DNA of 64,000 bases, from assembly GCA_022457155.1 (NCBI GenBank), contig JAJGOT010000959.1:30001-94000 (forward strand), given 5' to 3'. Shown piece by piece: positions 55,392-64,000 of this stretch. The notes beneath the pieces are model-generated. The model searched no databases, was not told where the DNA came from, and was given only the letters and a program-made list of their open reading frames with translations. How positions within the stretch are numbered: the stretch's first letter is position 1; every line of letters starts with the position of its first letter. The stretch comes from Cladopsammia gracilis (lineage: Eukaryota > Cnidaria > Anthozoa > Scleractinia > Dendrophylliidae). Made by a program: the position numbers and the translations under genes.

Positions 55392-55462
55392 GGGCCTGGC
55401 TGACCAACGCGCCCATGCCTCAACCTTTGAGTGTGTTCGGTTGTGTAGTGAAGGCAAAATAT
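55392..55462 (+). repeat. B2 split direct repeat (copy 2), 3' end
   Basis: Matches B1. The spacer 55044-55391 holds a second diverged TGTATCGTGGGCCTGGC word (about 55282) and an AT-rich ATTATAGTATAG stretch. Confidence 0.85.
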
Positions 55463-55484
55463 GGAAAGTTGTGAAAATTACTAT

Positions 55485-55526
55485 TAGGTTCGGCACATGT
55501 GAAGTTCGACGTTTGAACTGGCCTTA
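55485..55526. mobile_element. single arm of the 11355-11474 MITE family
   Basis: ATTAGGTTCGGCACATGTGA AGTTCGACGTTTGAACTGG matches the right arm of that MITE. It lies about 25 bp beyond the 3' end of Ngaro-like copy 2. Confidence 0.8.
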
Positions 55527-55654
55527 GATTTTGCGCGCGTTAAGTCAGTTTAGCTTTACGCGGCGCGTTAGGATTAAGAAACATTTCTTGGAAAGCTGTA
55601 CATGAATGATTTTCACGGCGAATCGCAGAATTAATGTAGGAAAAAAATAAATAA

Positions 55655-55783
55655 GTTATTTACCGGCCTAGGTCGGTCCGTACAGGAAAAAACTGTGCCC
55701 TCGGTCTTGAGTACGGCCGCGGGCCGTACTCAAGACCTCGGGCACAGTTTTTTCCTATACGTCCCTCCCGGCCGGTAAATAAC
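55655..55783. repeat. near-perfect palindrome, ~63-bp arms, 3-bp loop
   Basis: GTTATTTACCGGCC ... TTGAGTACGGCC | GCG | GGCCGTACTCAA ... GGCCGGTAAATAAC with few mismatches in the middle of the arms. Cruciform-prone, likely a foldback MITE. Confidence 0.92.
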
Positions 55784-56574
55784 ATACATTTATGCTTTAT
55801 TTATATGAAAAAAGCAGCAATTTGTCTAATAAAAATATGATAATATTAAGAAGACCGATGTGGCCAACAATTGTCACTTGCACTTAGTCGGCATTCGTGT
55901 GAACCACGGTTTGTAGTTTTGATTGTTAATTTTTCTGTAACGAAAGCTAAAACAAGAAAAACCTCCAATTTGATCTTCACAAATAGATATTCCTCTTGAC
56001 CAGTGATGGTATCGTGAAATGCTGAAGATGGTGGAGTGCCATTAATTGCCATAACGTCATTCTGTGGCAACCCCCCCTGTACGTCCGAGGGTTAGCCCAT
56101 CGCGGTATTGATTCTCTAGTGTTTTGAGTGCTTTTACGGAGACATACAATTATGTCTGAAAAGTGACACTACATTCAGTAGCCAACACGATCGCTAACAG
56201 AAATGCAAAGTCATATACAACACAAATCGTGTAAATGAAACCTAAGTGCAGTTCAAGTCACGTAATATTACCTAATGCGCATTGCATGTCAGAAGAATGT
56301 CTTTTTTTTCAAACTCGCATTTTCAAACGCGCTTGGTTCACCATTCAAATCCTTTCAATAAAAAAAAAATATATATTGCCATTATAAAAATTAAAACAAG
56401 CACTGAACGAAGTGCTGTTAATAAAATAGGTTCAGAAGAATCGGTAATGAAATATGTAAGATAAGAAATTAATTCTTGGATGCTATTTTCGGGATACAAT
56501 ACAAAATACGATTTTATCAGCTCTAGCTACATCTTGAAACCACTCAAAATAAGAAGCTGTACACAGCTTGGACT
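55784..56574. other. no gene seen
   Basis: Short frames at 55846-56070 and 56282-56464 show no domain. Confidence 0.3.
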
Positions 56575-57005
56575 CTTGGCGCCTTTATTAAACACAGTGC
56601 ATTATTTAGTGCTTTTACGGTGAAACAAAATTATATCTAACAAGAGGCCACACGTAGCTTATACTCATGCGCATGAGACTATATGACACGTTAATTGAAG
56701 CTACCAATTTTGCTTAAACTCGTGGCGTCTTTATTAAACACAGTGCATTATTTAGTGCTTTTACGGTGAAACAAAATTATATCTAACAAGAGGCCACACG
56801 TAGCTTATACTCATGCGCATGAGACTATATGACACGTTAATTGAAGCTACCAATTTTGCTTAAACTCGTGGCGTCTTTATTAAACACAATGCATTATTTA
56901 GTGCTTTTACGGTGAAACAAAATTATATCTAACAAGAGGCCACACGTAGCTTATACTCATGCGCATGAGACTCTAAGACGCGTTAATTGAAGCTACCAAC
57001 TTTTC
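56575..57005. repeat. 146-bp tandem repeat, ~2.9 copies
   Basis: TTTATTAAACACAGTGCATT recurs at about 56584, 56730 and 56876, exactly 146 bp apart, with very few differences. Each unit holds the self-complementary CTCATGCGCATGAG. Confidence 0.95.
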
Positions 57006-57665
57006 TGTACTCGCTATTAATTTTTATTTTATTGCTTTCCCGTCAAATCCACACTCGTCTATTACTTCCCAAGCCGTGAATTATTTCAATTACTTTTAAA
57101 AAGACTACTTAAAAAAGCAATGAAGTAAGTAAAAATGGACATTTATGTGACACGCATTCCACAGTCCGTAATCCGGTCCCGTCCCGAAGTTCCATTTTTT
57201 AATCCGACGGGCTGTAGTAACAACGCCTTTTTGCCGTGTGTTTCTATTGTTCTTTCTTTGAAAAAGTCTTGAAATTACTCACCACAGGCAGCGAGGACTG
57301 TTCCGACACAGGCATTGTAAAGAATCGGCAGTAAAATGGGAAATACATGTAAACTACAATATGCTTACCAGCGCGAGAGATCGATGTTTGGCATTTTTGC
57401 CTCGGAATAACTCTGATTAAAAACCTAATATATAAGTAATGTCAATACTAATATTAATGTAGGGTGAGTTGGGGGTTGGCGGCATGATGGCGTGACTCTT
57501 CCATGGCGTGGTTTTGATGGCGTTACTGTTTACGTCATTCCTGAAAACCGGAAGTCAAATATGTACTGTGTTGATCAAGGGAAAGACCTCCCAAATATTT
57601 TCTTTTTTAGTGGTCTAAAATGCTCAACATTGAGCGACAGACCTATGCGGTAAAACAAATATCCA
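57006..57665. other. no gene seen
   Basis: Within the probable long intron. Nothing recognised. Confidence 0.3.
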
Positions 57666-57812
57666 GGCCCTGGTTGCTCAAAAGGTGGATAGCGCTATTC
57701 ACTGGATAAATCACTATCCAGCGGATAACACAAAGGACTTTCTTAATACTTATCCACTGGATTGTGATTTATCCCGTGGATAGCGCTATCCACCTTTTGA
57801 ACATCTGGGGCC
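57666..57812. mobile_element. foldback MITE with GGTGGATAGCGCTATCC arms
   Basis: GGCCCTGGTTGCTCAAAAGG TGGATAGCGCTATTCACTGG is inverted at the right end (CCACCTTTTGAACATCTGGG). The arms are about 62 bp. The word GTGGATAGCGCTATCCAC is itself palindromic. Confidence 0.88.
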
Positions 57813-58232
57813 AGGTATGGCTTTTATCTAACATTTAATCGCAAAAACACTTCAAAAAAAGTTTCTAGAATTTTCTAGAAGAGGTGTCCAGTTGTGACCA
57901 TGAATCACTGCTCATTTTAATACTCGTAAATAATAAAAATAGTAATAATAATAATAAAATAATAATAAATGTATTATATACTTTTTCAGTATCTAATCAC
58001 AATAAGTTCAATAATACTAATACTGGTAATAAATGATTATTTAAACGACGCCTGTGTCGGATATCCACTGCTCACAGCGCGAAAAGCGGAAGTCTCGGGC
58101 ATGTTATCCGAAAAAAAAAATTTTCCCTTTTATGAAGTGGGCACCGGCCCACTTCATTATAATTTAAGATAAGAGATCATCACAGTTATAGAGGAACCGA
58201 AGGGGTTGCAATTAGAGCCTGGAAAATATTCA

Positions 58233-58306
58233 GGCCTTGTCGAGATTCGAACACATGGCCTTTGCGATTCCCGTTCAAACGCTCGTCGACTGAGCTACAA
58301 GTCACA
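58233..58306 (-). mobile_element. tRNA-derived SINE head
   Basis: The minus strand has a box A TGTAGCTCAGTCGACGAGCG and a box B GTGTTCGAATCTCG with normal spacing. A non-tRNA body follows toward 58150 (containing CTGTGATGATCTCTTAT). The acceptor stem is not formed. Probably a Pol III-derived SINE. Confidence 0.65.
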
Positions 58307-58747
58307 ATTGTCCAAGCTTCTATCTGGCCTTGAAGCATTTTTAAAATAGTATGTCCTTAATCTAGCCTTAATAGTATTTAAATTACTGCTGTATCTGCAT
58401 GATGTCTGCTGGAAGATCGTTCCCTCTTTTAGAACGGTTTTTGTGTTACGGTGCGTTCCTTTGGTAGAATCCAAAGCTATCCAAAAAACGGATTTGTAGT
58501 GAAGGATTTTTTGGATTTGTGGTTTCCAAAGAAACGCAAGATCCAAAAACCGATTTAATACCATGATAATTGGGAAAGAAACGCACAGTGAGAAAACGAA
58601 AGTGTAAAGTAAGTTTCATTATCTACTGTTGACAACAAAATGGATATGTTTTAGGCAGGGGTCCCTAAATAATTGTGTAAGCACTATTACTTGAAATAAA
58701 GAAGCTACATAAGTGAAGAGTGGTTGTCAGAATTTAAGAAATGTTAC

Positions 58748-58798
58748 CTGGTTGCTGAAAAGTCCCAGTCGATGGTCTTATTGCTGCTGGTGCTGTGT
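58748..58798 (-). CDS. 51-nt linker exon (phase 1-1), next upstream of the caspase exon
   Basis: Acceptor CCTTCAG and donor CAACCAG|GTAAC on the minus strand. Reads '(D)TAPAAIRPSTGTFQQP' with one base left over, which joins the caspase exon in frame (phase 1) to give a Pro/Thr-rich linker before 'VRPGHHPGTENIYK'. The exon length is divisible by three, so it can be skipped or included without changing frame. Confidence 0.5.
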
Positions 58799-59035
58799 CT
58801 GAAGGACGGAAAATATAACATAATTTTATTAAATATTTTAATAAGTACTTGAGCTATTAGTTACGTAGTTCATAAGTGTTTTTTTTTTCAAATATTGCAA
58901 TAACTCTACAAGAGAATATTTTTCGTTAACAAAAACAGCAAAGAAAAGCACCCCTATGAAGATGAAGCTCCATCAATCTGATGAAGGACAGAAAATAAAA
59001 CACAATCTTTTGTTGAGTATTTTACTAACTACTAA

Positions 59036-59328
59036 AGGCTGGTTTGCACTGACGACGAAGTCGGAGTCGGAGTCGTAATCAGAAGCGCAGAGTGTTACGA
59101 TCTAGTGAAAATCAAACCGACAGAATCGGAAGAAGATTACGGAGTCATAAGCGGAATCAGATGAAAATGGAACCGTTCTGATTCTTCCGACTCCGATTCC
59201 GTCGAGCTTATGACCCCACTTACGACTCCGATTTTCGATTTTCACTAGGTCGGAAGGGCTCTTACGACTCCGACTACAACTCCGACTCTGACTCCGACTC
59301 CGACTCCGTCGCCAGTGATAACCAGCCT
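59036..59328. mobile_element. MITE of GACTCCGACT words with TAA duplication
   Basis: AGGCTGGTTTGCACTGACGA ... GGAGTCGTAA is inverted at the right end (TTACGACTCC ... CAGTGATAACCAGCCT). TAA flanks both sides (59033-59035 and 59329-59331). It is absent from the other unit of the local duplication, so it inserted after the duplication. Confidence 0.88.
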
Positions 59329-59474
59329 TAAGACTAAGCTAGGTCGTTTATAAGCCCTTTAATGCCAAATAACTGCAATAACTTCAGAAGAGGGTATTTT
59401 TTCGTTTACAAGAAACACAAACAAACAAACATTTACATGAATAAAGAATGTCAAAGTTGATGGAAGACATTCAC

Positions 59475-59498
59475 TGAGAAGCTTATCACAGTTGTCGT
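59475..59498 (-). CDS. candidate 24-nt linker exon (copy 1)
   Basis: Between an ACAAAAG acceptor and CTTCTCA|GTGAAT. Reads '(D)DNCDKLL' in phase 1-1. Its partner in the other unit is 60313-60336, which has a better donor (GTGAGT). Support is only splice motifs, phase and duplication. Confidence 0.3.
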
Positions 59499-59749
59499 CT
59501 TTTGTCGAGGCCGAAAAAACATTGTCAACCAGAGCCCTTAAACATGAACCAACTTGGGAAGCAGCTTAGATGAGTGCCAGTTAGGGAGCCGGACCTATTG
59601 ACCTGAATGAAACTACACGGCTACGATTGTAAATAGCCAACTTGTCTGCCCCATGACAGTTGGGATTCTTTAACTGTGGAATCGAATTTATCAACAGTAC
59701 TGTAGCATGACCGTACTGTAATATAAATCGGGGAATCGCCCAACAAACT

Positions 59750-59791
59750 AGTAAGTCCCAGTCGATAGTGTCGTTGTTGCTGGTGCTGTGA
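59750..59791 (-). pseudogene. degenerate copy of the 51-nt linker exon
   Basis: Homologous to 58748-58798 (GACTGGGACTT and AGCACCAGCA shared). The acceptor is intact, but the reading frame meets TAG and the donor position has lost GT. Either a dead exon or an alternative terminal exon that would make a protein without the caspase domain. Confidence 0.5.
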
Positions 59792-60116
59792 CTGAAGGAC
59801 AGAAAATATAACATAATTTTTGTTCAATATTTTAATAAGTACTCGAGACTAAAAGTGACATGGTTTATAAGTGTTTTATTTTGCCAAATATTGCAATAAC
59901 TCCACAATAGAATATTTTTCGTTAACAAGAAACAGCAATGAAAAGCACCCCTGTGAAGATTAAGCTCCTTCAACCTGGTGTTGAATACAACCACTAAGAA
60001 AATGGATACACTGATGTTTTAGGCAGAGTTACTTAATATAAATTATAAGAACAGTTACTTGAAATGAAGAAGCTATCAACGCAAAAAGTAATTGTCGGAA
60101 TCTTGAGAAATGTTAC

Positions 60117-60140
60117 CTGGTCGCGATGAAGGTACTATGG
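60117..60140 (-). CDS. 24-nt linker exon (phase 1-1)
   Basis: CCTTCAG acceptor and GCGACCAG|GTAAC donor. Reads 'IVPSSRP' plus the phase-1 bases. Flanks are homologous to those of 58748-58798 while the exon itself is shorter. Confidence 0.45.
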
Positions 60141-60312
60141 CTGAAGGACAGAAAATAAAACACAATCTTTAGTTGAATATTTAACTGAGTACTAAGACTA
60201 AGACTACTAAGACTAAGCCAAGTGGAAAGGGGTATTTTTCGTTTACAAGAAACAGCAAACAAACAAACATATACATGATTAAAGAATGTCAAAGTTGATG
60301 GAAGACACTCAC

Positions 60313-60336
60313 TGAGAAGCTTATCACATTTGTCGT
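60313..60336 (-). CDS. candidate 24-nt linker exon (copy 2)
   Basis: Donor CTTCTCA|GTGAGTG is strong. The acceptor ACAAAAG follows a T-rich tract. Reads '(D)DKCDKLL'. Partner of 59475-59498. Confidence 0.35.
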
Positions 60337-60590
60337 CTTTTGTTGAGGCCGAAAAAAACATTGTCAGCCAGAGCCCTTAAACATGAACCAATTTGCGAAG
60401 CAGCTTAGTTGAGTGGTTAGGGAACCGGACCTTTTGATCTGAATGAAACTACACGGCCACTGTTCTAAATAGCCAACTGGTCTGCCTCACGTCAGTTGGA
60501 ATTCTTTAATTGTGGAATCGAATTTATCAACAATACTGTGCCATGACCGTACTGTAATATACATCGGTTAATCCCCCAACTAACTAGTTA

Positions 60591-61253
60591 GCTAGACTTC
60601 CGTTTTTTAATATTATTATTATTTTTTTTTATTGTGTCATAAAAAAAATAACCACCGTTTCATAAACCACTTCAAACTTTCAGGGGAAACATAATTTCCA
60701 AAAGAGCTTATGTACGCATTACGTGCCTGTATTTGTCATCCTTAACAGATGTAGCAGCAAAAATTATCTTCAGGCGCTCTACTGACTAGTTACATTATAT
60801 ACACGAAGCAGCTTTCAAGAGCTATGAAAGCTTTCAAGAAGCCTGCGTAGACCAATCTATCTGCAGTCAGACTGCAGAATTTCATAGAAACGAAATTGGG
60901 GATGGAAAGTGATCGATTTTTGTTGTCACCATGACATTTTAAGGGCTCCTATGAGCTATGAACTCGTGAATATGAAACGACAAACAAATTGTCAACAGTG
61001 TTTTTTACGCGTGTTGTCTTTCAAATATCTTCTATATTTTTTTAATTAAATACTTTTATTTATTTCTTTTCTATTTTAGGAGGGTTCCGAATAGTTTCTT
61101 GGAGGTTCCGTTATGCTCCGAGGACAAAGAGATGTCCCAGGTGAGTTCCGTATTTACAAACACCCGGAATTTAGGTAGGTTATTGCAAACCAAAACACTT
61201 AAAAGCTCTTTTACATTCAATAATTTTGCTCATTTGTGCCAGTGAAAACATTT
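60591..61253. other. no gene seen
   Basis: Probably intron between the COR-like exon and the mini-exons, if they share a transcript. No repeat recognised. Confidence 0.3.
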
Positions 61254-62213
61254 TCATCTTACTTTCCATACAAAGACACCAATAGCGTAGTTTTCCTGAT
61301 GTTCCGCTGCTCTGCTACATTTTACTAAAATTGGAATTTTCATTTCATGGTTCAAATAAAGTAAACTGTTATCACTAGATTCACTAGAAATTTTTCTCCC
61401 AAACCTTGAAACATTTTCCAAACAAATGTCCTTACCTTTCATTGAGAACCATTTTTTAAGTCGGGGCAGCGTCGGTGTTTTATCTTTGTGGCACGTTTCG
61501 CAGTACTTCAGTTTTCCTCCTTCAAGAATTTCACGAAAACTCAGGCAGACGCTGTTCTCGTTCTTGTTAGGACATGCAGCGAACCAGTCAGTCTTCAAAT
61601 CTTTCAACCAGGGTAGTTTGGATGTTAACGATTGAATTGCGTTTTCCAGAGACTGTCGCACGGTGTTTGCCACTTCTTCTATTTCAGCCGATGACTTTGA
61701 ACACTCTGGGTTTTCTTGCTTCAAGATAATCTTGATGAGCCCTTTTGTGCAAAGCATGACCAAATGATGTTGAAGCGTAGGCGTCTTCGTCTTCGTAGGC
61801 GTCTTCTTTTTGGCGAACAGGAACTTCGATACCTTATTGTAGAAATAAGGCGACATAGTGAATCGCTTACTGAATCCACTCTTGGAGAAGGATCTTGTAA
61901 ATTCTGATACGAGCTGTGAAAAGAAACCATGGGGAACAAAATCCCATTCTAAGTGGAGATACAATGGGAATGGGTCTAAAAACGAAATTTCCATTGCAAC
62001 AATGTTGGCAGGCGGTGTCTTTAGTTGACAGGGTACAAAGTAGTTATCATCTGTTGATGAGGTAGAAAACTTGACGATCAATCCGAACTGCTCCATCATG
62101 TCTAGGATGTCCTCCTTGATTGGGCAAAGCTTGGAAAACACGTGATTAACAAGCCCCATTCTGAGAACACCTTTGTTCTCCAAGGCTTTCCACAGTTGTT
62201 CGTGGTCTGCTTC
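61254..62213 (-). CDS. ROCO-family COR-like domain exon
   Basis: Begins after a CTTTTTTCAG acceptor in phase 0 with 'EADHEQLWKALENKGVLRMG', then 'LDMMEQFGLIVKF', 'NYFVPCQL' and 'PLYLHLEWDFVPHGFFSQLV'. This succession (winged-helix-like 'L..KGVL', 'MM..FGL', 'YFVPCQL', 'F.P.GFFS.L') matches the COR domain that follows the Roc GTPase in ROCO/MFHAS1-like proteins. The middle is Lys-rich, and a Cys cluster ('YCETCHKD') lies near the C-terminal third. A strong donor (GGAAA|GTAAGA) sits three codons before the TGA at 61254, so this may be an internal exon ending at 61263. The Roc domain would lie beyond 62213, where the window holds repeats. Confidence 0.65.
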   Translation of the reverse strand, partial: EADHEQLWKALENKGVLRMGLVNHVFSKLCPIKEDILDMMEQFGLIVKFSTSSTDDNYFVPCQLKTPPANIVAMEISFLDPFPLYLHLEWDFVPHGFFSQLVSEFTRSFSKSGFSKRFTMSPYFYNKVSKFLFAKKKTPTKTKTPTLQHHLVMLCTKGLIKIILKQENPECSKSSAEIEEVANTVRQSLENAIQSLTSKLPWLKDLKTDWFAACPNKNENSVCLSFREILEGGKLKYCETCHKDKTPTLPRLKKWFSMKGKDICLENVSRFGRKISSESSDNSLLYLNHEMKIPILVKCSRAAEHQENYAIGVFVWKVR

Positions 62214-62434
62214 CTGAAAAAAGACGACATGGCACAAATAAGGAACACGTCTTTAAGTTAATCAGTTATTAAAATGATATCACTGTGTGCAGAAGAATTT
62301 ATCTATTAAATACCAGAAAAGGAGAAGCGGCTGAATTTGTAACTTCTCTGGGAACTAGTTGAAGGCAAAAGCCAACTTGACATTATATTACAGTAAAAAT
62401 ACAAAAATTCTTATAACGGAAGATTTCGTAATAT
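62214..62434. other. upstream intron sequence, nothing recognised
   Basis: Short AT-rich stretch before the inverted duplication. Confidence 0.3.
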
Positions 62435-64000
62435 ATATAGATAGGCTTAGCCTAACAGCGGAGCTCTCTGAACAGAAACGCTGTTGATAAGCTTAACTTA
62501 GGTGAAAGGTCGGAAGCACAAGAAAAATTAGAATTACGATTGACGACCAGGCTATTTTTCAATTTTAGCAATTCTCAAAAACAGTAAGCTTATTACGCGA
62601 CCGTCTGCACATTACATTTAGACTGCACAAATTCCACAAAAGCACACTGTTTGAGAAATGTGAAACCTCTCTTGAGTAGCAAACCGCGAAAAAAAGCAGG
62701 GAAAAATGATTTTGCAAACCGTTTTCTCCGCTAAACACAACAAAAGTTTTTTTTTTCTTTTAAAATGTTTTATTTATCAATAACAAATCCCTAAAGTTTA
62801 CAATATTATCCTGAGAGGCTAGTTATTTCCGGTTACAAGGCATCCTGAGTTAAAGCTAGTCATTTCCGGTTACAATAATACAAGGTCAGTTCCGGTTTAC
62901 AGTCACTTGAAAGTCTAGTCCATAAGGGATTATTTATAAAATTCATTTCCGGTCGTTTGGTCCACTTGAAAGTCTTTTCTGGTTTGCACATGATTACTTT
63001 AGTCATTTCTGGTAATGAATGATGAGTTGCCAGTACCTAAATTATTAGTCACAAGCTTTGACTGTTGTATTCCACAAATATTCGGATGACACCACAAAGC
63101 AGAAAATTTCTGTTCGCGGTGGGGGGGGGGGGGGGGGGGGGGGGTACTCCCATATATGAGCTATATAGGTATGTGCCGCTGTGAAGGGTATGGTTTTCAG
63201 GTAGTTTAGTCTGGGATAGGGTATAGTAATCAGAGATTTTTGGTCTAGAATAGGGTATCATTTTCCGCAAAACTGATCAGTTGCATGAAGAATTTAGACT
63301 AGAGACACTAGACGAGGTTTACTGGCAAATGGCATTTAATAATGGGTAAGGTGTGCTGTACGACATTTTTACTGACCCCTGGTATCCTAGACTGTGATAG
63401 TGAATGAGTTTCTGCAAAATAGCGAGTCTAGAAAAGGTCTAGGATAGGGTAGGATTTTTCGGTGTTTAGTCTAGAATAGGGTTGCAAAATGCAGCTAAAA
63501 TGGTATAGTATAGGTTAAGGGTCTCAGAGTCCCAGCGGCACACCCCCGCCCAAAAATGTGCAAAGTACTCCCCCACCGGTCAATTTGCAACTGTGTTGTG
63601 ATGTCATTCCTTATGTCCCTTACAGTGGCCCGAGAGTTCTCGGTGCCATTGTGAAAAGTTGCTTTGTTTCGAAAAACCCATATACCATAAAGTATGGTCT
63701 TAATGAAAAAGAGTGCTCGCATGTCATTCTCGTCGTCAGCAGAAGTCCATTAGGTAAAAGAAAATAGTCTTAACATTGACTAAAAACCTAGTATTGAGTA
63801 GTGCCGATAGGGTGGGAGTGAAAACACCCCACACCCTTCCACAGGTTCAAATTTTAAACCAGCTTGGAAAGGCGTGGTAACCAGTTATCTGGTTCCACAT
63901 TTGCAGTACCATTGCTAAACCAGACACCCAAGATTCGCATTCTTGACACCCATGTCAGGCCATAAGGAGTGTCCGGACGTGAGCAGCAAGCTCCTAACTT
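62435..64000 (-). repeat. right arm of a long inverted duplication (partner 35610-36960)
   Basis: In inverse order: CTATATATATAGATAGGCTT (62435), the GTGTTTAGCGGAGAAAA segment, CCGGAAATGA-rich stretch, G-rich TIR element, LINE tail with 'VFRNKATFHNGTENSR' (63640-63690) and on to the window edge. It continues beyond position 64000, so its full length is unknown. Confidence 0.9.
63119..63583. mobile_element. G-rich TIR element, fuller copy
   Basis: Starts with a G run and GGGGTACTCCC and ends with AAGTACTCCCCCACCGG. The inverted ends are short and G-rich. The interior is packed with TCTAG/GTCTAGAATAGGGT words. The truncated relative is at 36031-36330. Confidence 0.6.

Larger units (their letters stand above)
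50590..55462 (+). mobile_element. Ngaro/PAT-like YR retrotransposon, copy 2
   Basis: Same plan and nearly the same length as copy 1 but on the plus strand: A1 (50590-50767), Gag-like ORF, RT-RNase H relic, minisatellite, truncated recombinase, B1 (54797-54865), A2 (54866-55043), spacer, B2 (55392-55462). It shares with copy 1 the RT stop codon, the minisatellite and the recombinase truncation. It would lie in the long intron between the caspase exon and the upstream mini-exons, antisense to that gene. Confidence 0.87.
58630..60590. repeat. tandem duplication carrying mini-exons
   Basis: Unit 1 (about 58630-59745) and unit 2 (about 59745-60590) share many blocks: TTTTAGGCAG...TACTTGAAAT.AAGAAGC, GAAATGTTACCTGGT, CAAACATGAACCAA, GAACCGGACC, ATGACCGTACTGTAATATA and others. 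Unit 1 holds an extra MITE (59036-59328) that unit 2 lacks. Mini-exons lie in both units and have diverged. Confidence 0.85.

Noticed and set aside
11783..55462. Explaining the two Ngaro-like copies by one segmental inverted duplication
   Set aside because: Similarity ends at the A1 and B2 repeats. Sequence beyond both ends differs, apart from one dispersed MITE arm, so two insertions fit better.
61254..62237. Start of the COR-like protein at the first ATG (62237)
   Set aside because: A CTTTTTTCAG acceptor follows that ATG and the domain begins right after it. The upstream codons look like intron.
1..64000. Bacterial or symbiont contamination
   Set aside because: No dense operons, no rRNA or prophage genes. 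Splice sites, eukaryotic retroelements and a caspase are spread over the window.

Overview
This window looks like AT-rich, gene-poor, repeat-dense DNA from an animal nuclear genome. The best guess is an anthozoan cnidarian, probably a stony coral. That rests on intron-split genes, DIRS-like and Ngaro/PAT-like tyrosine-recombinase retrotransposons, a Penelope-like endonuclease, many short TIR elements carrying 'ATGGCGG' motifs, tRNA-derived SINEs, and host exons for a caspase and a ROCO/COR-like protein. No database search was possible, so the organism is an inference. There is no operon structure, Shine-Dalgarno signal or other sign of bacterial DNA.

Layout. 1-6.6 kb: mostly unassigned, with a Penelope-like GIY-YIG relic (about 2.0-2.3 kb) and two short TIR elements. 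6.6-10.9 kb: a structurally complete but mutated DIRS-type retrotransposon with inverted terminal repeats, an internal complementary region, Gag, RT-RNase H and tyrosine recombinase. 11.8-16.6 kb (minus) and 50.6-55.5 kb (plus): two inverted copies of one Ngaro/PAT-like element with split direct repeats. Both carry the same RT stop codon and the same truncated recombinase. 17.86-26.54 kb: an 8.7 kb structure with 22-bp TIRs, subterminal tandem arrays and a near-perfect 8-bp target duplication. A CACTA/EnSpm-like element (18.6-24.1 kb, TSD TAA) is nested in it and itself contains a perfect 92-bp-arm palindrome and a candidate multi-exon gene. 27-33 kb: MITEs, palindromes and a ZMYM/QRICH1-like exon. 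33-42 kb: three degenerate LINE relics, one split by a piggyBac-like MITE with exact TTAA duplication.

Host genes are on the minus strand in the right half. A caspase catalytic exon lies at 42.5-43.3 kb. Tandemly duplicated phase-1 mini-exons lie at 58.7-60.3 kb, and a COR-domain-like exon at 61.25-62.2 kb. Order, strand and exon phase allow the mini-exons and the caspase exon to belong to one gene whose roughly 15 kb intron holds the second Ngaro-like copy. Whether the COR exon belongs to the same transcript is unproven. The window ends in sequence that is an inverted copy of 35.6-37.0 kb.
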